The position numbers were made by a program, and so were the translations under genes. A DNA stretch of 64,000 bases. Source: Verrucomicrobiota bacterium. GTDB lineage: Bacteria > Verrucomicrobiota > Verrucomicrobiia > Opitutales > UBA953. The notes under the pieces were generated by a model, which saw nothing but the letters and a program-made list of their open reading frames with translations, did no database searches and was not told the DNA's origin. Numbering within the stretch: position 1 is the first letter of the stretch; each line of letters opens with the position of its first letter. The DNA lies in contig JAURLX010000004.1 in assembly GCA_030830965.1 (NCBI GenBank), forward strand, positions 62,001 to 126,000. The letters are read 5' to 3'. Positions 1 through 8,039 of the stretch are shown piece by piece.

Positions 1-45
1 GAGGACGAGGAGGAGCACGAAGACGATGAGCAGGAAGGCGATCAT
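1..45 (-). CDS. N-terminal fragment of a membrane protein, possibly SecG
   Basis: Only the first 15 codons lie inside the window; the gene continues off the left edge. From the ATG at 45 the peptide is one hydrophobic segment (MIAFLLIVFVLLLVL). That fits the first transmembrane helix of the SecYEG channel subunit SecG, which is a short protein beginning directly with such a helix. The start was chosen because a TTGCGC box, a 17-nt spacer and ATCTTT lie 6 nt upstream, the geometry seen at many starts here. An in-frame GTG at 66 is the alternative start. The SecG identity is a guess from the helix alone; any small membrane protein would fit. Confidence 0.35.
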   Translation of the reverse strand, partial: MIAFLLIVFVLLLVL

Positions 46-51
46 GGCCTG

Positions 52-80
52 AAAGATGCCCGCCACGGGCTCCTGCGCAA
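52..80 (-). promoter_or_regulatory. Leaderless-type promoter for the gene starting at 45
   Basis: -35 TTGCGC (80..75), 17-nt spacer, -10 ATCTTT (57..52), then 6 nt to the ATG. Transcription would begin at or next to the start codon. Confidence 0.45.
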
Positions 81-132
81 GCGCAGCCGAGCCCCCGCCA
101 TTAGAATTCCACCAGACTATTGGAACCCCCTC

Positions 133-1005
133 TCAGGGCAGTTCCGAAAGACGGGCGCAGACCTCGTCGATGAGGAAGGCCGGCGTGGAGGCGCCGGCGG
201 TCACCCCGACCGTCCGGTAGCGGCCCACGGCGGCCAGGTCCAGCTCGGCGGCGGTCTCGACGTGGAAGCAGGGCAGCCCCTCCCGCTCGACGAGGCTGGC
301 GAGCTTGACGGTGTTGGCGGAATGGCGGCCGCCGATGACCACGACGGCCTCGCAGCCCTGCTTCCGCAGCTCCACGACGTCGGACTGGCGGTCCTTGGTG
401 GCCCCGCAGATGGTGTCGAAGACGAGCGCCGCAGGGAACCGCGAGCGCAGACGTGCCGCAAGCCGCTCGAACTCGTCGGTGAACATGGTGGACTGGGACA
501 CCATGCACACCTTGTCGCCGAGGTCGGGCAGGGCGTCGATGTCGGCCTCGCCGGAGATCACCCGCCCCCTGCCCTCCGTGTAGCCCATCAGTCCGATGAC
601 CTCGGGATGGCGGGGGTCGCCGAAGATCACCGTGGCGAAGCCCTTCTTGGCATGAAGGCGCACCTTGCCGGCGATGATGCCGACGTCGGGGCAGGTGGCG
701 TCGCGGAACTCAAGGCCAAGGGACTTGAGGTACTCCCGTCGCTCGGGCGAGATGCCGTGCGCCCGCACGACCATGACGGCGTCACGGGCGGCGCCGGCGT
801 CGACCTCGACCCTGGACTCGCTCCGGTAGTCGCCGACCTCGCGGATGCCCTCGCCGGTGAGCACCTCCATCATCTGACGGTTGTGGATGAGGGGGCCGTC
901 CGTGTACACCGGATGACGCCCCTTGCGGGCGAACTCGCGGGCGATGTCGATGGCGCGCTCGACGCCCCAGCAGAAGCCCGCCGACTTGGCCCGGATGACC
1001 TTCAT
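133..1005 (-). CDS. ispH: 4-hydroxy-3-methylbut-2-enyl diphosphate reductase
   Basis: IspH (LytB) performs the last step of the MEP isoprenoid pathway, reducing HMBPP to IPP and DMAPP with an iron-sulfur cluster, in the cytoplasm. The 290-residue protein has the family length. The three cluster cysteines are visible: C12 in SAGFCWGVERA, C105 in DATCPDVG and C200 in FDTICGATKDRQ. Active-site histidines H41, H83 (VRAHGIS) and H133 (DPRHPEV) are also in place. The start at 1005 (MKVIRAKSAGF) matches the family N-terminus; the reading frame extends 13 codons further upstream without homology. It is read on its own from a leaderless-type promoter. Confidence 0.96.
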   Translation of the reverse strand: MKVIRAKSAGFCWGVERAIDIAREFARKGRHPVYTDGPLIHNRQMMEVLTGEGIREVGDYRSESRVEVDAGAARDAVMVVRAHGISPERREYLKSLGLEFRDATCPDVGIIAGKVRLHAKKGFATVIFGDPRHPEVIGLMGYTEGRGRVISGEADIDALPDLGDKVCMVSQSTMFTDEFERLAARLRSRFPAALVFDTICGATKDRQSDVVELRKQGCEAVVVIGGRHSANTVKLASLVEREGLPCFHVETAAELDLAAVGRYRTVGVTAGASTPAFLIDEVCARLSELP

Positions 1006-1011
1006 CGGGAA

Positions 1012-1040
1012 CAACCTGCCCGGCGGCCGGCCAGGTTCAA
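1012..1040 (-). promoter_or_regulatory. Leaderless-type promoter of ispH
   Basis: TTGAAC (1040..1035), 17-nt spacer, AGGTTG (1017..1012), then 6 nt to the ATG at 1005. No Shine-Dalgarno sequence. Confidence 0.5.
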
Positions 1041-1062
1041 GCAAAGTCGGCCGAGGGGCCGC

Positions 1063-1710
1063 TCACGGGGCGGGCACGCCCCAGACCTCGGCCTCGATGT
1101 AGTCGTTGGTCGGGGACGAGGAGTTGCCCTTGGAATGGAAGCGGACGTAGCGGCCCTTCGCGCCGGCGACGGCGATCACCCTGCCCTCATGGGATTCGAA
1201 GTAGGAGTAATCCTTGCCCTTGCCGAGGCCGAGCTCGCCCTCGGCGTCGTTGTTGTAGACGGTCGTGACGTCCTTCTTGAAGTCCTTGTCGTCGGAGACC
1301 TGAACCACGACGTTGAAGTAGACGCGGGGCTCGCGGTGGAAGTGCCAGAGCGCGATGGCGTGCACGGCCGCGGTCCGGCCGAGGTCGACCTGCATCCACT
1401 GGTGGCCGCGGGGCAGCTCGACCTCGAAGCCTTCCTCGCCGCCCTTGTCGCCGTCGGTCAGGAAGGAGAAGTCGCCGGCGTTGGCCTCGCGGGCGCTGGA
1501 GGTCACGGGACGGCCGAAGGCGAGGTTCTTGGCGTCGGCCGGGACCTTGGGGAGGGCGCGCGGCCCCTTGGCGACGGGCTCCAGATTGGCGATCTTCACG
1601 GGTCGGGGCGTGCCGAGCGCGACCGACTTGGGCAGCACGAGCGGAAGGGGCTTGTCCTCGGCGGCGACGGCCAGAGGGAGGACGAGGAGGCAGAGCAGCG
1701 TGGACTTCAT
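1063..1710 (-). CDS. Exported F5/8-type C (discoidin-like) domain protein
   Basis: A 215-residue protein with a signal peptide (KSTLLCLLVLPLAVAA, cleavage likely before EDKPLP). Residues about 62-213 look like a discoidin/F5-8C beta-sandwich: NLAFGRPVTSS, a central MQVDLGRTAAVHAIALW stretch and KGRYVRFHSKG near the end are typical of that fold. Such domains usually bind carbohydrate on cell surfaces or secreted enzymes. There is no catalytic domain, so this may be a stand-alone binding module. Its ligand cannot be read from the sequence. Confidence 0.75.
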   Translation of the reverse strand: MKSTLLCLLVLPLAVAAEDKPLPLVLPKSVALGTPRPVKIANLEPVAKGPRALPKVPADAKNLAFGRPVTSSAREANAGDFSFLTDGDKGGEEGFEVELPRGHQWMQVDLGRTAAVHAIALWHFHREPRVYFNVVVQVSDDKDFKKDVTTVYNNDAEGELGLGKGKDYSYFESHEGRVIAVAGAKGRYVRFHSKGNSSSPTNDYIEAEVWGVPAP

Positions 1711-1722
1711 GGGATGAGGAGT

Positions 1723-1751
1723 CAGACAACCGGGCCGGACCGGAGTTTCAA
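1723..1751 (-). promoter_or_regulatory. Promoter of the discoidin-like gene
   Basis: TTGAAA (1751..1746), 17-nt spacer, TGTCTG (1728..1723), 12 nt before the ATG, giving a leader of only a few nucleotides. It overlaps the 3' end of the histidine kinase gene. Confidence 0.45.
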
Positions 1752-2917
1752 GCCTTGGGAGCCTCGAGGGTGCGGACGCGGCGGTGGCGGAGAGGAAAGC
1801 GCAGGGTCACGGCGGTGCCGGTCCCGGGCGTGCTGCGGATGTCGACCGTCCCGCCGTGGGCCCGCATGATCCGGAGGAGGACGAGCATGCCGACGCCGGC
1901 CCCGGAGCCTTTGGTGGTGTAGTAGGCGTCGAAGACGCGCGTGAGCTTGTGGGCCGGGATGCCGACGCCGGTGTCCCGGATCTCGACCGCGACCCAGTCG
2001 TCGTCATGGGTGATGCCGACGTCGACCTCCCCGCCGCGGTCCAGCGCCTCCAGGGCGTTCTTCAGGACGTTGAACAGCGCCTGCTTGACCTGATTGCGGT
2101 CGCCGAGCACCGGCGGGACGCCCGAGTCGACGTCGACGGAGACGCGCACGCCGAGCTGCTCCATCTGGTCGCGGAGGAGCGCGACGGCCTCCGCGACGAC
2201 CGCGACGAGATCGGTGTCGGCCAGCACGGGCGGCGTCGGCCGGACGGCGCCGAGGAAGTCGCGCACGATGCCGTCGAGCCGCGTGATCTCGGAGCGGCAG
2301 ACCGCGGCGGCCTCGCGCACCTTGCGGGCGGAGGGCGAGTCGCCGAGCCTGGCGGCCTCCCGCTCGAGAAGCTGGAGGTGGATGCCGATGGCGTTGAGGG
2401 GATTGCCCACCTCGTGCGCCACGCCCGCCGCGAGGGTCACGATGGAGTCGATGCGCTCGCTCTCCACGCGGTCCTCGGTCTGCACGCGCTCGGCGGTGAC
2501 GTCGCTCAGCACGGCCACGCGACGCGCGAGCTCGGCCCCCTGGGAGTCGCTGACGCGGGCCAGGTGCAAGCGGAGCACGCGCGGCTCGGGGTAGCGCACC
2601 TCGACCTCGCGGGTCAGGGCGGAGGCATCCACGGGGAGGTCGAGCGCGGGCGCGAGGTCCGGAGCCAGCCGTCGCAGCTCGGGACGCCCCTCGGACCCGG
2701 AGGGGAATCCGAGCAGGTGGGCGGCGGCCGCGTTCGCGTACTCCACCGCGCCGTCGTGGGACAGGACCAGGACGCCCTCCCGGAGCGTGTCCAGCACCGT
2801 CTCCATCAGGTCGCGCTCGCGCTCCAGCCGGCGGGCGAGGATGGCCAGGTTCTGCGCATCGAGGTCGTCGATGCGACCCAGGACGCGGTCGAGAGGGCTG
2901 GAACGGCGTCGGCTCAT
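1748..2917 (-). CDS. PAS-domain sensor histidine kinase (NtrB-like)
   Basis: A 389-residue cytoplasmic sensor kinase. After an N-terminal coiled segment there is a PAS-like domain (about residues 38-140). The HisKA dimerization domain follows, with the phospho-acceptor H168 in AAGVAHEVGNPLNAI, then a HATPase_c domain with N-box (NVLKNALEAL), G1 (RDTGVGIP) and G2 (GSGAGVGMLVL). No membrane segments are seen, as in NtrB. The start at 2917 overlaps the coaB stop by ATGA, so it is translationally coupled to coaB; an ATG 13 codons upstream would lie inside coaB. No response regulator gene is next to it, so its partner is unknown. Confidence 0.9.
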   Translation of the reverse strand: MSRRRSSPLDRVLGRIDDLDAQNLAILARRLERERDLMETVLDTLREGVLVLSHDGAVEYANAAAAHLLGFPSGSEGRPELRRLAPDLAPALDLPVDASALTREVEVRYPEPRVLRLHLARVSDSQGAELARRVAVLSDVTAERVQTEDRVESERIDSIVTLAAGVAHEVGNPLNAIGIHLQLLEREAARLGDSPSARKVREAAAVCRSEITRLDGIVRDFLGAVRPTPPVLADTDLVAVVAEAVALLRDQMEQLGVRVSVDVDSGVPPVLGDRNQVKQALFNVLKNALEALDRGGEVDVGITHDDDWVAVEIRDTGVGIPAHKLTRVFDAYYTTKGSGAGVGMLVLLRIMRAHGGTVDIRSTPGTGTAVTLRFPLRHRRVRTLEAPKA

Positions 2918-3561
2918 CGTGCGGCGAGGAGAGTCGCGACTTCGGCGACGAGACACCGGGCGACCTCGGCCTTGGAGGCAGGGCCGATGCCGAGGCGGTA
3001 GCCGTCGCGCCCGAGCAGGATCAGGGCGTTGGTGTCGGACCCGAACGCACCGTCGGGGCCGGCCACGGAGTTGGCGGCGACGAGGTCGACGCCCTTCCGG
3101 TCCAGTTTGAGGCGGGCATTGGCCTCGACGTCCTCCGTCTCGGCGGCGAAGCCGACCAGGACCTGGCCGGCGCGGCGTCTCGCGGCGAGGGCCGCGAGGA
3201 TGTCAGGCACGGGCTCGAGCTCGACGGTCAGCCCGCGGCCGTCCTTCTTCAGCTTGGAGGGCTGGCGCAAGGCGGGGCGCCAGTCGCTGACGGCTGCGCA
3301 CATCAGCAGGACGTCGCAGGGGCCGAAGAGCGCGTCGGCCTGACGCATCATCTCCTCCGCCGTCACGACCGGATAGAGCATCACGCCCGCAGGCTCGGGC
3401 AGGGAGACCGGACCGGAGACAAGGTCGACCGTCCAGCCCGCGTCCCGGGCGGCCGCGGCGAGGGCGTAACCCATCCTGCCCGAGGACGGATTGCTGATGA
3501 AGCGCACCGGATCGAAATACTCACGCGTGGGACCCGCGGTGATGAGGCAGCGTACGGCCAT
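2914..3561 (-). CDS. coaB: Phosphopantothenate-cysteine ligase (stand-alone CoaB)
   Basis: CoaB joins 4'-phosphopantothenate to cysteine in coenzyme A synthesis. The 215-residue protein begins [20 protein letters not shown] and carries the CoaB signatures: the [11 protein letters not shown] nucleotide-binding motif, AAVSDWRP and KLKKDGRG. In most bacteria this domain is the C-terminal half of a CoaBC fusion; here the flavin-dependent decarboxylase half (CoaC) is absent and must be encoded elsewhere. The reading frame extends far upstream without homology, so 3561 is the natural start. It is coupled to the downstream kinase gene by ATGA. Confidence 0.9.
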   Translation of the reverse strand: MAVRCLITAGPTREYFDPVRFISNPSSGRMGYALAAAARDAGWTVDLVSGPVSLPEPAGVMLYPVVTAEEMMRQADALFGPCDVLLMCAAVSDWRPALRQPSKLKKDGRGLTVELEPVPDILAALAARRRAGQVLVGFAAETEDVEANARLKLDRKGVDLVAANSVAGPDGAFGSDTNALILLGRDGYRLGIGPASKAEVARCLVAEVATLLAAR

Positions 3562-3656
3562 CGCACGGATGCTGGCGGCGGGGTGAGCCAAGGGCGAGCG
3601 CGAAGGCGCCCTTTGGCGCTTCCCACGGACCCCGGGTGCGGCCAGATTGCCCCGCG

Positions 3657-4268
3657 ATGGACATCTACCTGGCCACCGGCAACGCCCACAAGGCGGAGGA
3701 GTTCGGCCGACTCTTCGCCCGGGAGGGCCTGCGCGTCCGCGTCCGCTCGGCCCGGGAGCTGGGCGGCATGCCTTTCGTCGACGAGAGCTCCGGCACCTTC
3801 GTCGGCAACTGCCGCCTGAAGGCCGAGGCCCTCCTGAGGATCGTGCCGCCGAAATCCTGGGTGCTGGCCGACGACAGCGGACTGTGCTGCGACGCGCTGC
3901 AGGGCGGGCCCGGAGTGGATTCAGCTGTCTATGCAGGAACGGGAGCGACCGACGCCCAGAACCGGGCGAAGCTGCTGGCGGCGATGAAGGAAGCCCCGCC
4001 CCACCGGCGGGGCGCACGCTTCGAATGCCACCTGCTTCTGCTCGGCCCCAACTGGACCGACGTGAAGTTCGTCGGACAATGCTGGGGCAAGATCCTCGAA
4101 GCCGAGGTCGGCACCGAAGGCTTTGGCTATGACTCGCTCTTCGTGCCCGCCAACCATGACCGGACGTTCGGCCAGCTCAGCGCGGCCGAGAAGGACGCCG
4201 TGAGCCACCGCGCCAAGGCCTTCGCCCAGCTGACCGGCTGGCTCCGCGAGAACCATTACGGCGATTGA
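3657..4268 (+). CDS. rdgB: RdgB/HAM1-family XTP/dITP pyrophosphatase
   Basis: A house-cleaning enzyme that hydrolyses XTP, dITP and ITP to the monophosphate, keeping deaminated purines out of nucleic acids. The 203-residue protein has the family N-terminus (IYLATGNAHKAEEF), the metal-binding stretch VLADDSGLCCDAL, GFGYDSLF and the C-terminal SHRAKAF motif. The start at 3657 is set by the conserved N-terminus. It has a weak promoter (TTCCCA at 3620, 17 nt, CAGATT ending 8 nt before the start). Its 3' end overlaps the convergent DUF4328 gene by 13 nt. Confidence 0.93.
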   Translation: MDIYLATGNAHKAEEFGRLFAREGLRVRVRSARELGGMPFVDESSGTFVGNCRLKAEALLRIVPPKSWVLADDSGLCCDALQGGPGVDSAVYAGTGATDAQNRAKLLAAMKEAPPHRRGARFECHLLLLGPNWTDVKFVGQCWGKILEAEVGTEGFGYDSLFVPANHDRTFGQLSAAEKDAVSHRAKAFAQLTGWLRENHYGD

Positions 4269-4942
4269 CCTGCGTCGGGCGGGTCGCCTAGCTGCCCCGA
4301 ACGGAGGGCCGCCGACAGTTGCGCATCGGTGATGCGCGTGACCAAGGCGTGCGCAAGGAGGCTTACTGCGATCGCCAGCGCCGCGTGAAGCACCAGCAAC
4401 TGCGAGGCCAGGATGAATGACGGCGGGTCGTCGGCACGATCAGCCATGGCCTTCGTGAAGCGGCCGAAGATGTTAGTCGCCAGCCAGAATGTCCACCAGA
4501 CCGGCACCAGGGCGGGCACAGGGTGGCCCTTCCATGCCGACGGGCTGTGGCTAGCCTGCCATAACTCGCGCATTCCGCGGAAAGGAAGCACCAGATTGAC
4601 GAATGGAACGAAGTAGAAAAGCAGCGCCTTTCCGGGAGTCTGCGTCAGGCCTTCCGCACCGAGCGCCCTGACGTGTCGATTGGCCAGCAGAATCCAGCGG
4701 GCGAAGAACGCGGCGGCCAGCAGGAAAGTTCCGATTGCGACAAAAGACAGCAGCTGCTGGCGCTCATCGTTCCCCTCGAGCTCCTCCGTCGTCCAGGCGG
4801 GCCGCGAGATGAGCTCCCACTGCATGGCATTGGAGACCAGGAGGAGCCCGCTGACGACGGCATGCAGGATCAGGAAGGCCTTGAGGAGCCGCGCCGCCTC
4901 GGCGAAACTACGGCGGGGACGGTCGTCGCAAGTCGGTGCCAT
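4256..4942 (-). CDS. DUF4328 membrane protein
   Basis: A 228-residue multi-pass inner-membrane protein with hydrophobic segments near residues 18-40, 66-88, 105-122, 147-162 and 178-200. The core (GKALLFYFVPFVNLVLPFRG, then RELWQAS and a WWTFWLATNIFG helix) matches the DUF4328 family, whose function is unknown. It is transcribed alone from a leaderless-type promoter and converges on rdgB with a 13-nt overlap. Confidence 0.75.
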   Translation of the reverse strand: MAPTCDDRPRRSFAEAARLLKAFLILHAVVSGLLLVSNAMQWELISRPAWTTEELEGNDERQQLLSFVAIGTFLLAAAFFARWILLANRHVRALGAEGLTQTPGKALLFYFVPFVNLVLPFRGMRELWQASHSPSAWKGHPVPALVPVWWTFWLATNIFGRFTKAMADRADDPPSFILASQLLVLHAALAIAVSLLAHALVTRITDAQLSAALRSGQLGDPPDAGQSP

Positions 4943-4950
4943 GACCCCGA

Positions 4951-4979
4951 GGGGTATGGAATGGCGACCCCGGCGGCAA
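4951..4979 (-). promoter_or_regulatory. Leaderless-type promoter of the DUF4328 gene
   Basis: TTGCCG (4979..4974), 17-nt spacer, TACCCC (4956..4951), 8 nt before the ATG. Confidence 0.45.
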
Positions 4980-5006
4980 GCCCCTGAAAACTCCGCCGGC
5001 CAGACC

Positions 5007-5975
5007 TCAGAAGAACACCGCTTCGGACAGAGCCTCGGCGGGGCCCATCAGCGCGACGCGCTGGGTCACCATGCCAGGCTCGCGCCCACGGGTGTACGTG
5101 ATGCGCGCCTGCGTGCCCTTCTCCGCATGCTCCCAGATGAAGCGTGAGCCGTCGTCGTAGGTCCACTCGGCCGCAAGGTTGTCGCCGGCGGGCGGAGCCT
5201 CGGAAATCGAGAATTCGGCCGTCACATGCGAACGGCCAAGCCCCGCGCAGTGGGTAAGGCAGCCCTTCATCCACGCGATCAGGCCCGCGGCCTCACCGTG
5301 CAATCCACGAGCGTGTGAGACGGAGACCTTCCTCAGCCCACGCACGAGTTCGGCCGGCGCATGGGCGGCCAGGAACTGGCCGAGCGCCTGCCGGACCGGC
5401 AGGCACCGGGCGACCGCCAGGTCCCTCACCTGCTCGGGACGGGGGAAGGGAAGCGCGAAGACGGCTTCGTCGACCAGGGATCGGTCGGCGACGACGCGCC
5501 GACAACGGCCGGTCCATTCAAGCCATGGAGCGAGCTCCTTGGCGCTGACGCCGTGCGCCCAGAGGTTCGTGGGGAGGTCGCCCTCCAGCCAAGTGGAGAC
5601 CAGGGACTCGAGCTCCGGGCCGGGCCGGCCGTGGGCGAGCAGGAGCGCCTCGCAGCAGCGCTTGCCGCGGCGGGCGGGGTCGAAGAAGCAGAGCACGTTG
5701 ACCTTGGCCTCGGGAGGCTCCTCGGCGGCGGCCTCGGGACGCGCGGCCAGCACCACCAGACGGCAGGGGTAGCGCTGGGCGAAGAGCACCGCCTCGTCGA
5801 ACCTCGCCTGGGCGTCGGCCGGGCCGACTGCGGCGCCGAACATCAGCACGAGGTTCATCTGCGACGCGCGCGCAGCCTCGTCGCCCTCCTCGGCCCAAGC
5901 CTTGTCGAGCGCATGAAGCGCATCCGAAACCTTCACCGGTAAGCCCGGCAGCGCCTCGAGGATCGGGTGCGGCAT
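5007..5975 (-). CDS. opcA: Glucose-6-phosphate dehydrogenase assembly protein OpcA
   Basis: A 322-residue OpcA-family protein. In cyanobacteria OpcA binds G6P dehydrogenase and promotes its active, redox-regulated assembly. Family features include the central VNVLCFFDPARRGKRCCEAL region followed by LEGDLPTNLWAHG, and a C-terminal domain with AEFSISEAPPAGDNLAAEW. The position directly behind zwf (3 nt between zwf stop and opcA start) is the classic arrangement and confirms the assignment. It forms the end of the yraN-zwf-opcA operon. Confidence 0.85.
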   Translation of the reverse strand: MPHPILEALPGLPVKVSDALHALDKAWAEEGDEAARASQMNLVLMFGAAVGPADAQARFDEAVLFAQRYPCRLVVLAARPEAAAEEPPEAKVNVLCFFDPARRGKRCCEALLLAHGRPGPELESLVSTWLEGDLPTNLWAHGVSAKELAPWLEWTGRCRRVVADRSLVDEAVFALPFPRPEQVRDLAVARCLPVRQALGQFLAAHAPAELVRGLRKVSVSHARGLHGEAAGLIAWMKGCLTHCAGLGRSHVTAEFSISEAPPAGDNLAAEWTYDDGSRFIWEHAEKGTQARITYTRGREPGMVTQRVALMGPAEALSEAVFF

Positions 5976-5978
5976 GCG

Positions 5979-7523
5979 TCAGCGGCCGGCGTTGCGCCAG
6001 GCATGGCCCTGCGCGCCCAGCAGCGCGTCGGCCCCGGCGGGGCCCCAGGAGCCGGCGGCGTAGGACTCAAGCCCCTCGCGACCCGCCTCGTCCCAGAACT
6101 GGAGCAGAGGCGTGAAAAGCCGCCAGGAGGCCTCCGTCTCGTCGCCGCGGATGAACAGCGTACGGTCGCCGACGATGGCGTCGAGGATGAGGCGCTCGTA
6201 GGCCTCGGGGGTGTTGGAGCCGTAGGTCGTCGCGTAGCGGAAACTCAGGCGGACCGGCTGCGTGCGCGGCTCGAGGCCGGGCACCTTGGAGTTGAGCACC
6301 AGCGTCGTGCCCTCGTCGGGCTGGATCTGGATGACGAGGCGGTTCGGCGCCAGATCGTAGCGCGCATCGCCGGCGAAGAGGCCGGACTCGGGCTGCTTGA
6401 ACTGGACCGCGATCTCCGAGACCCGGCGCGCGAGACGCTTGCCGGAACGCATGTAGAAAGGAACGCCCGTCCAGCGGGAGTTCTCGATCGAAAGCCGCAA
6501 CGCGCAGAACGTCTCGGTCGCCGAACCGGAAGGGATATCCTTCTCCGAGAGGTAGCCGGGGACCTTCTCCCCGCCGGCCAGGCCCTCGACGTACTGGGCG
6601 CGGACGGCGTCGCCGCCGGCGCCGAGCCGCAGCGGGCGGACAGACTCCAGCAGCTTCACCTTCTCGTCGCGGATGTGCTCGGCCGAGAGGGATCGGGGCT
6701 GCTCCATCGCGGTGAGAGCCAGCAGCTGCATCGTGTGGTTCTGCAGCATGTCGCGGGTGGCGCCGCTGTGGTCGTAGTAGCCGCCGCGCGAGCCGACGCC
6801 GAGCTCCTCGGCCACGGTGATCTGCACATGATCCACATGGTGCCGGTTCCAGAGAGGCTCGAACATCGGATTCGCGAACCGCTGGACCAGCAAGTCCTGG
6901 ACGGTCTCCTTCCCCAGGTAGTGGTCGATACGGTAGACCTGCGGCTCGCGGAAGTTGCGGGCGGCGACGGCGTTGAGCGTGGCGGCGGAGGCGAGGTCGC
7001 GGCCGAAAGGCTTCTCGATGATGACCTTGCTCTCGAGGGGGGTGCCCAGCCCGCGGGCGGCGAGGCCGGACCGGCCGAGGTTCTCCAGGATGGCCTCGAA
7101 GACCGTGGGCGGGGTGGAGACGTAGAAGACCAGCTGCAACGGTCGGCCGGCGGACTTCTCCGCCTCGGAAATGCGCCGCTTGAGCGCCTCGTAGGCGGAG
7201 GGGTCGTCGTAGCCGCCGGCGACATAGAAGGCGTGGTCCTCCACGCGCCGCCAGATCTCGGGCCGGAACTCTCGGCGGGAGAACCGGGCGATGTCCCGGG
7301 CGGCCTGGGCGCGGAACTCGGCGTCCGGCACCGGCTTGCGTCCGAAGCCGACGAGATGGAAGTCCGCGGGCAGGAGGCTATCGACCGCGAGGTTGTAGAG
7401 CGCCGGCAGCAGCTTGCGGGCGGCCAGGTCGCCGGAAGCGCCGAAGATGACCACGCAGGTCGGCTGCGCGCCCCGGTGCTTGCTCAGCCCGGAAAGGAAC
7501 GGATGACGGTCGGTTTCGGACAT
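5979..7523 (-). CDS. zwf: Glucose-6-phosphate 1-dehydrogenase
   Basis: Zwf oxidizes glucose-6-phosphate to 6-phosphogluconolactone with NADP+, the entry into the oxidative pentose phosphate pathway. The 514-residue protein has family length. The dinucleotide motif is IFGASGDLAARKLLP (about residues 26-40), and the substrate/catalytic signature YRIDHYLGKETVQDL is intact. The start MSETDRHPF at 7523 sits 5 nt after the yraN stop; the reading frame runs much further upstream but as an empty antisense shadow. It is co-transcribed with opcA. Confidence 0.96.
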   Translation of the reverse strand: MSETDRHPFLSGLSKHRGAQPTCVVIFGASGDLAARKLLPALYNLAVDSLLPADFHLVGFGRKPVPDAEFRAQAARDIARFSRREFRPEIWRRVEDHAFYVAGGYDDPSAYEALKRRISEAEKSAGRPLQLVFYVSTPPTVFEAILENLGRSGLAARGLGTPLESKVIIEKPFGRDLASAATLNAVAARNFREPQVYRIDHYLGKETVQDLLVQRFANPMFEPLWNRHHVDHVQITVAEELGVGSRGGYYDHSGATRDMLQNHTMQLLALTAMEQPRSLSAEHIRDEKVKLLESVRPLRLGAGGDAVRAQYVEGLAGGEKVPGYLSEKDIPSGSATETFCALRLSIENSRWTGVPFYMRSGKRLARRVSEIAVQFKQPESGLFAGDARYDLAPNRLVIQIQPDEGTTLVLNSKVPGLEPRTQPVRLSFRYATTYGSNTPEAYERLILDAIVGDRTLFIRGDETEASWRLFTPLLQFWDEAGREGLESYAAGSWGPAGADALLGAQGHAWRNAGR

Positions 7524-7528
7524 CGGCT

Positions 7529-7936
7529 TCAGGGACGGCGGCGGCCGAAGAGGACTTCGCCGCGGTGGTGAAGGATGCGGACGGGACCCTCGTGGCAAAC
7601 CATAACTTCGATGACGTCGAACCGGTGGTGCAGGACGCGGGGCGCCTGCCGGATCCAGGCCGCGGCGGCGCGCCTGAGGGCGGCCTTCTTGCGCCGGTCC
7701 ACCGCGCGCATGCCCTCGCCGGCGACCTGCGTCATACGGGTCTTCACCTCCACGAAGACGACCACGGCGCCCTCCAGCAGCACGAGGTCCAGCTCGTCCC
7801 TTCCGTGCCGCCAGTTGCGGGCCAGGATGCGCGCGCCGGCGGAACGGCAGTGCGCCGCGGCCAGGCGCTCCCCCCTGGCGCCGAGATTCTCCTCGGCTTG
7901 GCGCAAGCCAAGCAGCAGGAAAAGCCGTCGGAACAT
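7529..7936 (-). CDS. YraN/UPF0102 family nuclease-like protein
   Basis: A 135-residue member of the UPF0102 (YraN) family, which has a restriction-endonuclease-like fold. The family core is clear: ARILARNWRHGRDELDLVLL followed by VVFVEVKTR, giving the E-x(n)-D-L-E-V-K active-site pattern. The start MFRRLFLLLGLRQAEE at 7936 gives a slightly longer N-terminus than usual. It is the first gene of the yraN-zwf-opcA operon; the link to sugar oxidation is probably only positional. The biological role of the family is poorly defined. Confidence 0.85.
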   Translation of the reverse strand: MFRRLFLLLGLRQAEENLGARGERLAAAHCRSAGARILARNWRHGRDELDLVLLEGAVVVFVEVKTRMTQVAGEGMRAVDRRKKAALRRAAAAWIRQAPRVLHHRFDVIEVMVCHEGPVRILHHRGEVLFGRRRP

Positions 7937-7990
7937 GCGGCAGGCTGACCGCCCGCCGGACGCAAGGTCGAGCGCGGGCAGAGGGGGTTC

Positions 7991-8020
7991 TTGACCTAGG
8001 GAACCACGGGATGGTATCCG
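7991..8020 (+). promoter_or_regulatory. Promoter of the exported isomerase-like gene
   Basis: TTGACC (7991..7996), 18-nt spacer, TATCCG (8015..8020). The leader to the ATG at 8040 is CA/CC-rich with no Shine-Dalgarno sequence. Confidence 0.5.
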
Positions 8021-8039
8021 TGTCTCCCACCCCACACCC

